Shown in pieces: positions 19,522 through 30,962 of a stretch of 60,000 nucleotides of DNA; position 1 is the stretch's first letter, and each line of letters starts with the position of its first letter. This DNA is from Takakia lepidozioides. Its lineage: Eukaryota; Streptophyta; Takakiopsida; Takakiales; Takakiaceae. The DNA lies in the NCBI GenBank assembly GCA_030704615.1, contig CM060734.1:40814042-40874041 (forward strand). The letters run 5' to 3'. Under the pieces are notes generated by a model, which worked only from the letters and a program-made list of their open reading frames with translations, searched no databases and had not been told where the DNA came from. The position numbers and the translations under genes were made by a program.

Positions 19522-22500
19522 TCAGTTGCTCGCGAACCCATCCGCCTCCACAGAATCAAGTTCATCTGTGCTGTTCTGTTGACTCCAAAGTTGGGCGTAA
19601 CGACCAGCCAAACCCAGCAGTACCTCGTGGCTGCCTTGTTCCACAACGTGTCCCCCTTCCAACACCACAATCTGGAAAACACAAAGAGCTGGTAAAGACG
19701 ATCTATGCCAGAAAAGCTGCATTTTAAGAAGTTAAGTCGGCTGCTCCTTGGACCTCAGATTCTGTCTGAGGATTAACAGTTTCTCTTATACTGATCTACT
19801 AATTGAAGGGATTAGATGGAAGTACCTCATCACACTGCATTGCCGTTGTGAGGCGGTGTGCAATAAAGATCGCAGTCCGATCATGAGCCAACGATCGGAG
19901 GGCTGTGAGTATCTCTCCTTCGGTTGTGCTATCCAGTGCACTTGTTGCTTCATCACATAGTCTTGTCACCCCACAAGCCCAACCAACAAGTCAGAGCAGC
20001 ACAGCTATTAGTTATTACCCTAAGTTCCACGAGTATGAAGATAGACGTCATGGGTTGGCATACTTCCTAGACCTCTTGAATTGGGTGGAACAGGGAGGGC
20101 ATTGTGTCCAAATTACTGACCTGACCACAGCCCAAAGACTGGGTAGTTTGGTTGCAAACTGCAGATTTCCTTTTTGTATTTCTGTGTATTGTGTGAACCA
20201 TGAGGCATTTCTTCTATGCAAGAGCTTTGTTTGATGCTTTAAACAGACATGCAGAGCATAAATTCATCCACAATGTCGAGAAACATCCAAGAAGTCTCCT
20301 ACTTGATGCCAATGCTCGAATAGTTTTCTGAATGTGTTTGCCAGCACCCCATTAGAGGAAAACGTTGTGCTGGAAAGAGAAGAAAACTGATTAAACAAAT
20401 GATCATACAGCTCAAGTGCAGAAGGTATACAAGATAGGAGGAGACTTCAGGAAAGCCCTGGCTAATGCAACGCGCTGCTTCTCTCCTCCACTCAACTGCA
20501 AAGACCCATCATTACAGTTTAAATCTTAAAAACCAGAGCTCGGCAATGGGCACTATTCAGACTATGTAAGCTGGTTTGCATTTCATCCATGGTAATTATG
20601 CACATCCAGAACCACAAGAGGATAGATGCCATCAAAACGTGTTCCTGGGTAAGACTGTGAAGATGCAGCATTCTACACATGCATTTTTAATGGGTTCACA
20701 TAGATTAGAATGTTCCAGCAGAGGTGTAAACCTTAGGGCTGTGCTAGTGTATCATAATCTGTATATAATTTGGAGATAGAACAAGGATCTTTCCAATGTC
20801 AATGGGGTCAGAGAGGGCCCATGAGAGAGTGTCCAAGTTCAAACCTTCAGCCCCCGTTCTCCCACCCTGGTGCCGTATTGATCAGGAAACCTCATAATGA
20901 CGTCATGAATGGCAGCCTGCTTGGCTGCATCATGTACCTGTTCCACATTACCAACATCGTTTTCTAAATCCCACCAACAGAAGTAGCCATAGTTTCAGTT
21001 TGAGAACTAGACAAACGCCCCATTCAAGTAAACATACATAACATTGTAAAAATCTTATTGCCTTCCTCCACTTTGGTTTACTAGGCAAAGGTCATCATAT
21101 CCATCCTCTACAAGGGTCAAAGTGATAGACATGGATACTAACCTCTTCCTCAGAAGCTGACAAACGCCCATATTGAATGTTGTAAAAGATAGTGTCATTG
21201 AATAGCACCTGCATCCTTCAACACATGCTCTTTAGACACAGCAGGCAAACACCAAGCAAGACATGAGGAAGGACAAAGGGAAAGAGAGTAACTCAGGGTG
21301 GGAGATATACTGAAAGAGGACATGGACCCATCTTAGACCAGATGCCAGACTGATCATAACTGTGGAATGACAGGATAAAATCTAAGAGGGATAAAAAACC
21401 CACTGCAAGAAATATTTAAAAACAATTGATGACATGGAACAGAGAAACCTACGGTGTCTTGAGGGACGACCGCAATACATTTGCGTAGGCTCTCAAGTGT
21501 GATATCTCTCACATCTTGACCATCCACTTTGATCTGCCACACATCTCACCCAACTTCAAGTAAATCGTTTGACCTCAGGGATTTGTGTAAGGAACACTTT
21601 AAATTCACAGGATCAAATGGTAGAATTGAGCAGGTTCATCAACAACAACCTGGACCAGATTCTTGCCTTCAAAGGACACAGAATGAGGATTGAATCAATA
21701 GCTGCTCCCATAAAGTTCTGCCTACTGCCCATAGAAGGGCTACCCAGAAATCCTACCGAGCCAGATTTGCAGTCAAAAAAGCGATAGAGAAGTCGTAATA
21801 TTGTAGATTTCCCTGCCAATCCACCACCAAGTGATAAAAACGTCAGCAATAATACTTGAAAATCCACCTAGAAGGTCCTATCTTTCCAGGGTACTACAAC
21901 ACATAAAATTGGAAGGTCGTCATAAATGCAAATAAAGACTCTTCTTCTGGCACTTGCAAAAAGTTCCTAGTTACATACCACTGCCACTAGTACCCACAAT
22001 GGCCACACTCTTTCCTGCTGGCACATCGAATGATACCCCATCCAGTATAGGCCTATTTGATAAATACCTGCAACATAACAATCAACCATGCAATTTTCAG
22101 TGGTACATGCTAATGCCACAGCTCCTTCCCAGAAACCCACTATTGACCTATGCCACATGAGTGTATTTTAGGCAACCAATCCAAAACGTTGTAGATATCT
22201 AGGTGCATCTGATTACCGCAGGGGAAGGGTGGAGTAACTACATCAACCTGGTTACAACCATTCGAAGGCGTCCAGCTTAGGCGGCAGTACCCTATGTACT
22301 GAATAGAATAAAAAGCGTGTGTGCTTTGGCAAGTGTTCTACTTTCTTTCTGGACTGATGGAGATTGAAGAGCTGCTTTTCATTGGTTGTACATTTGGAAC
22401 CTATGGTAGCTTGTACGGCGGCCTTGTGCCGTAACCATTGGGCCATCTGTTTGGTGTTCTTGTGACATACTCTTTACAGAAGAGCAAAACAAATTCACTG

Positions 22501-25500
22501 AAATGAGAAAGCCAGGGACTAACTACACATAGAACCAGCCATAGAATATTAGAGCGAACATCCCTTTACAGAATCAAAATGATAAAGGATATTTAGAACA
22601 GGCTAGGGAACAGACCCAAATTGCACATTGTCAAAAGAAATGTGGCCCCCCTTCAGCTGTAATGGTTTGGCGTTTGGTGCATCAGCTATACTTGACTTAA
22701 CCTGCAAGAATCCAGCACCCCCTGCCACACCTCAAGGACCATGCAACAACTTTTTGATGGACATACTGAAGGTCTTAAGTAGCTAAGTCCCAGTAAACAA
22801 ATTTGCTTTCTGTCTTTAAGACTCCTTCAGTTTATTCTTACCATCGAAGTCGTCTGTACAAACCAAATTAATGCTTTCCAATTTGTCACTGAATCCATGT
22901 GGTGAAACTTTTAAAGGGCCTGAAAATGCATGGCAAGCTGATGGTACCTCAAGCAAAGAGAACATGGACTGCATATCGATCAGGCTCTGGCGTGTCTCCC
23001 GATACACTGTCCCCAAAAAATTGAGGGGCAAGGACAGTTGAAACAGAAGTCCATTGACCATGACCTGCCACATGTTGGCCCAAATTCGCAATTAGAGAGT
23101 ACTCACTACCAATTGATCATTCCCAGCCAACATTGGCTGCGGTCCTTGAGGACGTAGTCCCCATCAGATACTGATCCTCCCAGCTCCAGTTGGGGGATTT
23201 CCAACCACCAAGGAAAATAAGACCCAACTTGAACTTGCGGTAGCCTATTAAAACTAAAGCCAGTTCATTGTACAGTAGGAGGATTGTACAATCCTGGCAT
23301 ACCAAGTCGCCAAGACTCATGGTGCCGTTCATGATTCCATTGGCGCACATGATCATGGCTGTTGACAAGGCAGCACTAAAGATGATATTCTGCCCAAAGT
23401 TGAGTCCTGATAAGCTTGTCTGTGTCTTCAAAGCAGCATCCTCATACTCTGTTCCCCACATCAGTTCCCCAAATTTGCTGTAAGCTCAGAACCAGCTACT
23501 AAAAGTTATCCGCAGGACACAGTAATCCTGGACACAGCCGATGAGGAATGGGATGGCCTGCTCAGCAAGGAAGATCAATTATGGAGACATTCCGAGCACT
23601 TGCAGACATCCTATGCCAACCTATCCACCTAATTTTCACACTTGCCTTCATCCTTTACCACAAAAAAGCAGTAATAACCTCCATGATGGTTCAAGAGAGA
23701 GTAGACTATTACTTTTCAAAAACTCATCATATCTTTGAGCTTCATGGTCCTCATTGTTGAAGTACTTCACAGTCTGCAATCAAGATCCCTCCCTGGTTAT
23801 GTACCCGCATGAGAAAGTAGAATGTACACCTTGTCTATTTCACCGTACTATGCAGCTGTGGCCTCAGTTGCGACAGGAACTGACCATGACAACCCAAAGA
23901 AAAGAATTATGTTTAGAAAAATCCTTCTTCAACCCATATTTCGTTTTGAACTCGATGAAACATATATTCCCTGAACTTTAACACATGTAAGAAATTAGTT
24001 TACAACTAACCTCATAATTGATAAGAGAGTCGATTGCCCGTGAACTTGCTGCATTGTCCGCTGTATTCATGTCCTGCCTAAATTTGGTGCGCCACTATTT
24101 AACAATCCACCGAGCCAAATACCAACAAAGAAAACTTCAGTGGTTTTTGTTTGCAACAATCAAATCTCCTTAGGATAAAAGCTCCTAGCTATAGGATAGT
24201 ACCAGCACTTGCGCGCCAAGCTGCATCTCAAGGGAAAACTAACAGAGCACCATAAGGTGAAAGAGAGAAAAAACAGACATTACAGTGCCACACCCTCAGT
24301 TAGGAGGTGGGCACCTTCTACTGCCAGGTTTTTGCCTGGAGTCAAAATAGTTGACACCTGCAGCAGTGAGCGTAAATTATGGTGTCTCTTCACCCTGGAG
24401 GGCTATTGCCTTCCGTTGGGAAGGCGGACACCTTCTAACGGCCGTAACTGGGTAAAGCAGTTGTCCAAACCTCCATCAAGGACTCAGAAGTCCCCAGGTA
24501 CCCATCATTAGGTGTCTGGTTGACCCAGCGACCCCCCTTTTTAAGCTGCGTTGGCTATGATGGGTAACATCCAACATACACGTATGTGGCTTTGAACCCA
24601 CCACCACTTGTTGACCCAATTCTATTCCCAGAGACTCGAAAATCTCTAGGTCCCAAAGAGTTAAGACAGCCAGTGTAACTGGAAATCCCCCACAAAGCGA
24701 CTGGTTGATGCGGTGAACCCCAATTATACTTGGGATGGCTATATCCCGTAACAACCAGCGTAAACCTTTGTGCAATTGATCCAATGACCACTTATAAGGT
24801 AGTCAAGTGCCCTAATCATTGGGCCATCCAGAAACTGGGATAGTTGGAGTAATGTTGGGAAGAAAATGAGGTGATTGCAAGTCTCAAGGTTTCAGAAGCT
24901 AACAGCTACATGATGCTACGAATGCTCACAGAACAGACACATTAATTGAGAGACTATCAAGAGCATGAGTGTACCTGGGTTACACTTAAAGTGAAGAGAG
25001 TGTAGGCCACCACAGTGATAGAAGTAATCCATGCAAATGGAGCTCCAAATTTGTAGGCTAATATACCTGCCACCATCGATATCTGGCACCCCAGAATTCT
25101 TACAATGTTTCAAAGCATTTGAAATGACAGTAAAATCTGAGCTTCTGGAAGATAGAAGACTTTTCTTCAAGGTATGCACCCATGAGAACATAAATCTCAC
25201 AATAAACATGCTTCATGCACTCTCCCAAGAATGGGACTCCTACTGCACAGGGCTGACTAATGGTAACCAAGCATGGGTAGTAGCCTGTCTCCAGTGGCCA
25301 CACCTCCAGAAGAGTCGGCACCACATTGAAGACCATGGACGAGAGGATGAAGTTGATAGCCCGAGTTCCTCGATCAATAGTGCGATTCAATGCACCTGTC
25401 TGTCGGCTGCATCACTCCACACCACCACCAAAGCAGCAGTCAGTCAGTGTGTTTCCAGAAAGCAATAAATTGGCAGGAGACATGGATACGTTTCCGCATT

Positions 25501-27264
25501 GGTAATCAGACTGCAACACTGGCCACAACATGTGTTGTTGTCCAGTACCGATGGGGCTGCATTTACTGATCTAGCACAAGGTTAGCCTGAAACAAACCAA
25601 GAGGATCAATACCTCAAGTGATAGCTGAGATCAAGATCGTGAAGATGCAGAAAGACCTGTACCCCATTCCATCCCTCCAGATGTGAACCCACTTGTGGAC
25701 AACAAATGGTGAACAAACACACCTATATTAGAAATCTCTCTCCCTGATTGAACAAGATAAGAGTGTGTGAGAATTGAGCATGAGGACAAGGCTTTGCTAT
25801 GTGGATAACGTTTAGCAGCATCCAATCAGACTCTCTCTGTCCTTCCCTCTTTATTCCCCACAACTCCTGTAGCTGTACCCCTCCAACGTTGTTAGGTGTT
25901 ACAAAATTCTGCAATACAGAAACAGCGTAATACAACAAATGCCACTGCTGTAGCCTGGTGACCATAGACCCCTCCCCCAGTTTGGGCAGAAACGATTTGC
26001 GATAAAGAGAGGTTATAGTGACATATATGGAGACAACAGTCTTCTCACACAAAGGAAGGTAGTTACACCTTGCGGGCCACAGTGCGGATGGTGCCTTGCG
26101 CTACCTTGGCAAAAACCGCATTCCTTAGCTCTGTTTCCCCTCCAAGCATTCACTGTCAATGCTAACACTGAGGACCTACACCTGAAACCCTGGTTGACTT
26201 CTGACTGTCTGTAGGAAGCGAAGAATGCAAATCCATGAAATAACAGTAAGTACATAAGAGATGCATCGAGTCTTCCCAGGTTTTTTGTCCATTTTAGTTT
26301 TGACCCTTTTTGAGAACCCTGTTCTCATCTTGAATATAAAAGTCCTGGAAATGAGGTTACTGTCATAAAGTTGACACACAATCCTATAGGGCCCACAAGG
26401 GGGTAAGGTTGGCAGTGGGGGATGGAAACAGGCTTGCTGTAGGTAGTTGAAAAAGCCACCATATGGGTGCCTTCATTTACTATTACCAAACTGATTATTG
26501 TAAGCCAGAACCTAGTATACATTTCTCAGACTTTCCTCCATTGACTGGAGGACAGAACTTACCATTGCAGGCCGTTGCACCTGCTCGAGCAATACCATAC
26601 CCAAGAAGAACAGCTGTTGGAGTGGCATAAAAGGGAATAAGCAGGGGACTCACTGCCGCTGCAGATGCTGTGGCCCCTGCTGCACCCACAGCAGCAGAGA
26701 GGCCATCAACTGCATACTTGAACATGAAGGGGACTTGGACATTCAGCACCTGTATTTTGGAAAGGTCAGTCAGTGGCCCTGTCTCTACTCACTCACCCAT
26801 CTGTGCTTGTCACCAACCACGTAGTGCAAATGTGGAGGCCATGAACAGACCTTAAGCAACTCAATTGTGTTGGGGAACTTGACAGTTGCCACAAACCCAG
26901 AGAAAATGTGTACCTTGGAGGCAATCAAGAGGCTGAGGGCCAGACCCACTCGCCTGCGGAAGTCAGGGTTGTCCTTGGACCATAAATACGCCCCCAAGGT
27001 CTGCAGTATGCGCATATCAGCCACCCTTTCCTCCTCTTTTGCCTTGTCTGCCACTTTGTTCTCATCCCCACCTAATTGCTGTGGCATAGCAACAGCTACC
27101 GATGAAGCCCTTGCCACGATCGCAGATGATCGTGATGTAGGGGGTGGGTTGGAGGTTGATGAAAAAGTTCTGGTGTGTGGGCCCCATGCCAAGTGTAGAT
27201 GCTGCACATTCAAGGGCCATCCATGTAAAAAACAGATGTCACTACTGGCCCCACAGCAACTCAT
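19522..27264 (-). CDS. Mitochondrial ABC transporter, ABCB25/ATM3-like (19 exons)
   Basis: Half-size ABC exporter of the ATM/ABCB7 family, placed by family in the mitochondrial inner membrane, where ATM3 exports a glutathione-linked sulphur compound for cytosolic Fe-S and Mo-cofactor synthesis. Exons: 27264-26914, 26749-26563, 26130-26069, 25656-25613, 25406-25304, 25082-24975, 24094-24011, 23773-23713, 23448-23303, 23064-22948, 22701-22616, 22067-21979, 21812-21757, 21533-21453, 21208-21143, 20937-20845, 20495-20431, 19961-19826, 19671-19522. All introns are GT..AG; the sum is 2085 bases, 694 aa. Residues 1 to about 40 look like a transit peptide (RTFSST). The TM domain includes [19 protein letters not shown] and [18 protein letters not shown]: Walker A GTSGSGKST (about 474), VVPQDT, signature LSGGEKQR (579), [12 protein letters not shown]-loop His 635. 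ATG 27264 is the first Met after an in-frame stop. Confidence 0.93.
22391..22445 (-). repeat. tRNA-derived SINE-like repeat (family 1) in ABCB25-like intron
   Basis: On the minus strand an A box TGGCCCAATGG (22435-22445) is followed by a weak B box GGTTCCAAATG (22391-22401). The A-box region recurs at 24817-24826 and 58331-58341. It lies in the intron between exons 11 and 12. Confidence 0.45.
24280..24480. repeat. Dispersed repeat body shared with 53.8-54.4 kb
   Basis: This part of the intron between exons 6 and 7 contains a motif of the form GCCTTCCG..GGGAAGG.GGACACCTT that also occurs near 54330-54352 and, partly, near 53885-53905. It is probably the body of a SINE family. No coding potential. 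Confidence 0.4.
24490..24840 (-). repeat. SINE-like repeat cluster in ABCB25-like intron
   Basis: Two minus-strand units. One has A box TGGCCCAATG (24817-24826) and B-box-like GGATCAATTGC (24772-24782). The other has GGGTTCAAAGCC near 24593-24604 followed by GTTGGATGTTACCCATCAT and an A-rich run. The second body also occurs at 56990-57110. Both lie between exons 6 and 7 and explain the length of that intron. Confidence 0.45.
25945..25995 (-). repeat. Dispersed repeat family 2, copy A
   Basis: The core at 25950-25990 (GTAGCCTGGTGACCATAGAC, then a C-rich part and CAGTTTGGGC) recurs at 27634-27674 and 48111-48144. It lies in an ABCB25-like intron. It is probably a short interspersed element; the minus strand carries an A-box-like sequence. 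Confidence 0.5.
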
Positions 27265-27624
27265 GTTAATCTCAATACAAGATCTCTAACCAGCACACGT
27301 AGACCATAACCATGGGTAAAACTACACACTGTAGTTGACACAGCCCAAAAGTGCAGACATTTGCAGCTGCTGAAATTTAGTTCACCAAAAATAAGGGACC
27401 AGAGCATGTACCAGCTCATTCATCTCTGACCACTGTAAGACACATGATCAAGCCCACACCCTGTAAAGGCTTGACCTACTACAACTTGGCAACCCCAATT
27501 TCCATTGCCCACATATCCAATTTATTTAATCTTCTGTAACATTGGATGGACAGTCTGCTCAAAATTCTAGTTGCCCTACAGGTGTGCACATGACAGTGTG
27601 AAGATAGATTGTACTCATAAGACG

Positions 27625-27720
27625 TTGTTTGCCGTAGCCTTGTGGCCATTGACCCCGCGCCCAGTTTGAGCGGGAAGATAGATAGAGATAGAGAAGATAG
27701 AGATAAAGAGAGAGGGAGAT
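27625..27720 (-). repeat. Dispersed repeat family 2, copy B, with GATA-like run
   Basis: The core 27634-27674 matches copies at 25950 and 48111. It is followed by imperfect GATAGA/GAGA repeats to 27720. It abuts the last recognisable SDH1 pseudogene exon, so it may mark the point where the SDH1 copy was cut off. Confidence 0.5.
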
Positions 27721-27734
27721 GTAACTCATTACAC

Positions 27735-28676
27735 CATGATTGCCAGTCTGATCTGCTGCACGCGCACATCTATATGCTTGTCCACCTGCACCAAAGGACT
27801 TTCCTGTAAGTGATTAGAATGACAGACATACAAATAAGCTTGCCAAATGTTTGATTTAATTTGGCTGATTTCTTGAGCACATGAAGTATCATAAGGGTCA
27901 TCTCCACAATGTCCTGACCACTGATACACTTGTTCAAAGCTGCGATTAGTGAATTCATCTTGAGCTTCTTCCATCTTATTTCTGGTCAGTATATCAAAAT
28001 TTAGTAGTGCCCAGTTCTAAGCTTTGGTTTATCTCTGGAATCACGTATTGTATAACACATGAGAAGCGGTCTTTCCTACACGTAAATGGGACTCAGAAGA
28101 AATGAAGATACCTTTCTTACAAATGAGGCTCTCATGCCCAAACTTGCAACGGTAAATTTCGCCATCTGCAGTCCGAGAGAACTGTAGCCTGCACTCTTTC
28201 AGCTCAGTTACTGCCTTGGGAGCTTCTCTGCACATGTGCTGGGCCGCATGTTGACTACCTACATGCCGAGAGTCAATCTAGTCATACCTGAGCGCTTATA
28301 AAACATAGGGTAACGGCGAAGGTGAATACAGGGAAGTTACTTGCCCTTCCTTCCAGCATAATCATTCACCATTCTTCACCTACTTTTGTAAAGTAGGCTG
28401 CCAATGCTAGAAGTTGTTGTTTCGCCTCCCCTATCACACCTTTGTACCAGTACTTTCCTTCCCACCCAAGAAATTCTCTAGGTCACATTCTCAACAGGCC
28501 AAATACATATACAATGGTTCACTGACGTGTCCTCATGATGGCAGAGACTCACCTAATATACCCAGCCACTCACTGTCCTTGACAGTGTTATCATAAATGT
28601 GAGATCTCCAGTCATCCTGCATCACATTTCACAAGGCCACATTGATACCACTCTGCAGCATTTATGGCTCCCTCAG
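27735..28676 (-). pseudogene. Succinate dehydrogenase flavoprotein (SDH1) pseudogene, N-terminal half
   Basis: Relic of the FAD subunit of complex II. Minus-strand blocks in order: SHT(frameshift)QSGINVAL, a TGA at 28629-28631 where Gly is normal, NVMQDDWRSHIYDNTVKDSEWL ending at donor 28562; exon 28258-28112 beginning GSQHAAQHMCREAPKAV and containing LQFSRTADGEIYRCKFG; exon 27785 to about 27735 reading GGQAYRCARAADQTG. Exon joins restore the spacing of SDH1 (WLG.Q.A.Q.MCREAPKAV, FSRT.DG.IY, GGQAYRC). The conserved FGGQS is FGHES here. The dinucleotide-binding GAGGAG exon and everything after about residue 190 are missing. The TGA, the frameshift and the truncation make it non-functional. Confidence 0.85.
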
Positions 28677-28679
28677 GTT

Positions 28680-30080
28680 AACTGTAACCTCAAAGAGATA
28701 GAGGCAGATGAAACTGACCATAACTACAGGGGAAAAAACATATGATAGGTGTGAAATCTAGAAAAGTGTTGGATGTATCAACCAAGACAAGATACAAAAG
28801 CTACAGAGAAAACATAGATGGAGTAAAAGTACTCCAGCAGACCTTTCATTTAGAAAAAGTGGCCAGCATGAGACATAAGGCATTACATGAGTCTGCCAAC
28901 TAGTTGAGCTGGCGACTTTCACTTTCAAGCGTTTCACTGCCTACGTGCCCTTTTTGCCTAGACATTCCGAATAACACTAGGGCCCCCCAGTCTTACGGTG
29001 GCTGATGGCACGGAGTCAGCTGGGGCTTCTTAATCAAACAGTTCAGTTAAAAGTTAACAATACTGGCCATTACACATTCTGGGCACACATGGCTGCTGGG
29101 ACTTGTTGCAACTGCCACTGGTGGTTGCTGCAATTGCTGACAAGTCCTGAAGTCGAGACAACAACAGTTAGTGAACAAGGCAGACTAGGGGAAGCCTTGT
29201 TTAGGTCCCTGGCACGAATCCCTTGAAGATCATAGTGTTGCTGACAAGTCCCAGACAACAATGATTAGTGAACATGGTCAAATTAGGGTAAGCCTTGTTT
29301 AGGTCTCTGGCACTAATCCCTTGAAAGATCATAGGGAGTATTTCTCCACCTTCCACAGCAGAACCCCTAGGTGAGACAGGGCCTCAGTGCAAACACAGAG
29401 AAAGTCAGTGACATCCTTGAGGATATTGAGTATAGCATCTGAGAAATTTCTGAATGTAAAGCCCGATTTATCCAATAGTCTAGAAAACCCTACTTTCTTA
29501 GGAGATGTCTCCTTTTCATATAGATACGTAGTGGGAGTTCGGCACCTGTCGGCATAGTTACTGAGCACAGAATTGTGCGTGGCAATACTATTAATGTGAT
29601 CAAGTGTATTCATATATGGCACGGGCGTGGTTACCCTCAGAGAACCGAATTTGGAGAGGGTTCTTACAAAAATTGCCAACTTGACCAAAACAAGAATCAA
29701 TTGCTGAACTGGGATAAATTTCTAAACTTTCTTTGAGTCACAGAAAGCCTACAGATCGTTGCCTGAGCTGAGCTATGGCCGCTGAATCCTATATCACCCC
29801 AACAAAAGAGTGTCGTAATCTCTCCTTCAGACACAGCACCTTCGCACTTCACGAGATGCACAGTGTACACAATACCCCACCAGATGCCACAATTGCGTAC
29901 ACTGCCTTTAAAGGAGTAGGACGCCAAGGGAGGGAGGCAGGAGCAGGAGACCGTAGAGCTTCCAAGGGCAGCAAAAATATGAGAAACAAATAGAGACCTG
30001 AACAATAATAGAGGTCGCTACGATGAAGGGAAGACGGCGACATACACTGGAGCCAGTAGGGGTCGCCTGTGAGATGAACC
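28680..30080. other. Gap with no gene; contains a tandem duplication
   Basis: I find no exon here that supplies the missing FAD-binding part of SDH1. Near 29134-29335 a unit of roughly 95-110 bases occurs twice (AGCCTTGTTTAGGTC..CTGGCAC..AATCCCTTGAA). An open minus-strand stretch at 29329-29700 (123 codons) is not recognisable and I do not call it a gene. Confidence 0.4.
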
Positions 30081-30179
30081 GAATGCTCTCGCAGCCGCCA
30101 CTGACAGCATTGCGATGCAGCGAGCGTGTTGCCAAAGTGTCTGCCTGCGGCCACAGCTTACTTCCCACGCGCCTCAGCA
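30081..30179 (-). pseudogene. Possible presequence exon of the SDH1 relic
   Basis: The minus strand from ATG 30179 reads MLRRVGSKLWPQADTLATRS, rich in Arg, Leu, Ser and lacking acidic residues for most of its length, then RNAVSGGCESIRFISQATPT before a good donor (GTATGT) near 30080. It fits a mitochondrial targeting exon, and its position upstream of the SDH1 blocks on the same strand suggests it was exon 1. The link is by position and composition only. Confidence 0.35.
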
Positions 30180-30189
30180 TCTCCAACCC

Positions 30190-30962
30190 AAAGCTAGACT
30201 CACAGCACCCTCTACCAGCTCCTTCCTCCCACTTCCAATCCAAAATCTCGACTTCGGAATGCAAATAGTGACGCTCTCTTCCCAATGGTCAGGAACCCAC
30301 TGATCTTAGTATGCTTCGCTGCCGTGGACATCAAGGGAGGCAAGAGCAAAGCCTCGGTTTTCGGTCGACCTTCGGTTATGGGACACCTTTTCAGAAATTT
30401 AAGGGTCAACATTGTTGATGATGTCATGACGGCCACAAACCTCACAGACGAATTTTTGATGTGCTGAACAGAAAACATCTTTCGTACTTCCCGTGATGTC
30501 TGCAGAAAGCCCAGAAATTGATGTCGCCAGAAATAGGTAGATCTCATCTTCTAATCATGGCGGATGTGAGCCTGCTGGGGGTTGCACAACTTCGAGTCTC
30601 TTTATTTTGACGCTATTGAGGATTTATTTCAAGTGACAAATCCATCAACGCAGATGTGTTTGAAGTCGAATGGGTTGCACAGCGACCTGGGAGTACGTTC
30701 GAGGAGATGTATTCAGTTATGTTACAGGAGATGTACTTGTCCTTTTAGAGATCGAGGTCTCAGTGCTCAAAATCTAGCAGCTCGGACCCCTTGTAATGGG
30801 ATATCAAAGACAAATGCGGACTGCTGGGTATGTTCCACATCCTCCCCCTCTTTTCTTGTTGAGACGATATGAATCTTTGTTAACACACAGTTGAAGGCAT
30901 GACCTGAGAAGAGATAACAGAGATCTGGCAGAGCTGGGCTGCCAAATGAGGCTTTTGGATGT
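30190..30962. other. Intergenic spacer before the PPR gene
   Basis: I see no recognisable gene here. The region contains the divergent 5' flanks of the SDH1 relic (minus) and the PPR gene (plus). No clear TATA box stands out. Confidence 0.35.

Noticed and set aside
29329-29700. 123-codon minus-strand ORF as an SDH1 exon
   Set aside because: No residue pattern of SDH1 or any family I know, and no in-frame splice sites joining the SDH1 blocks.
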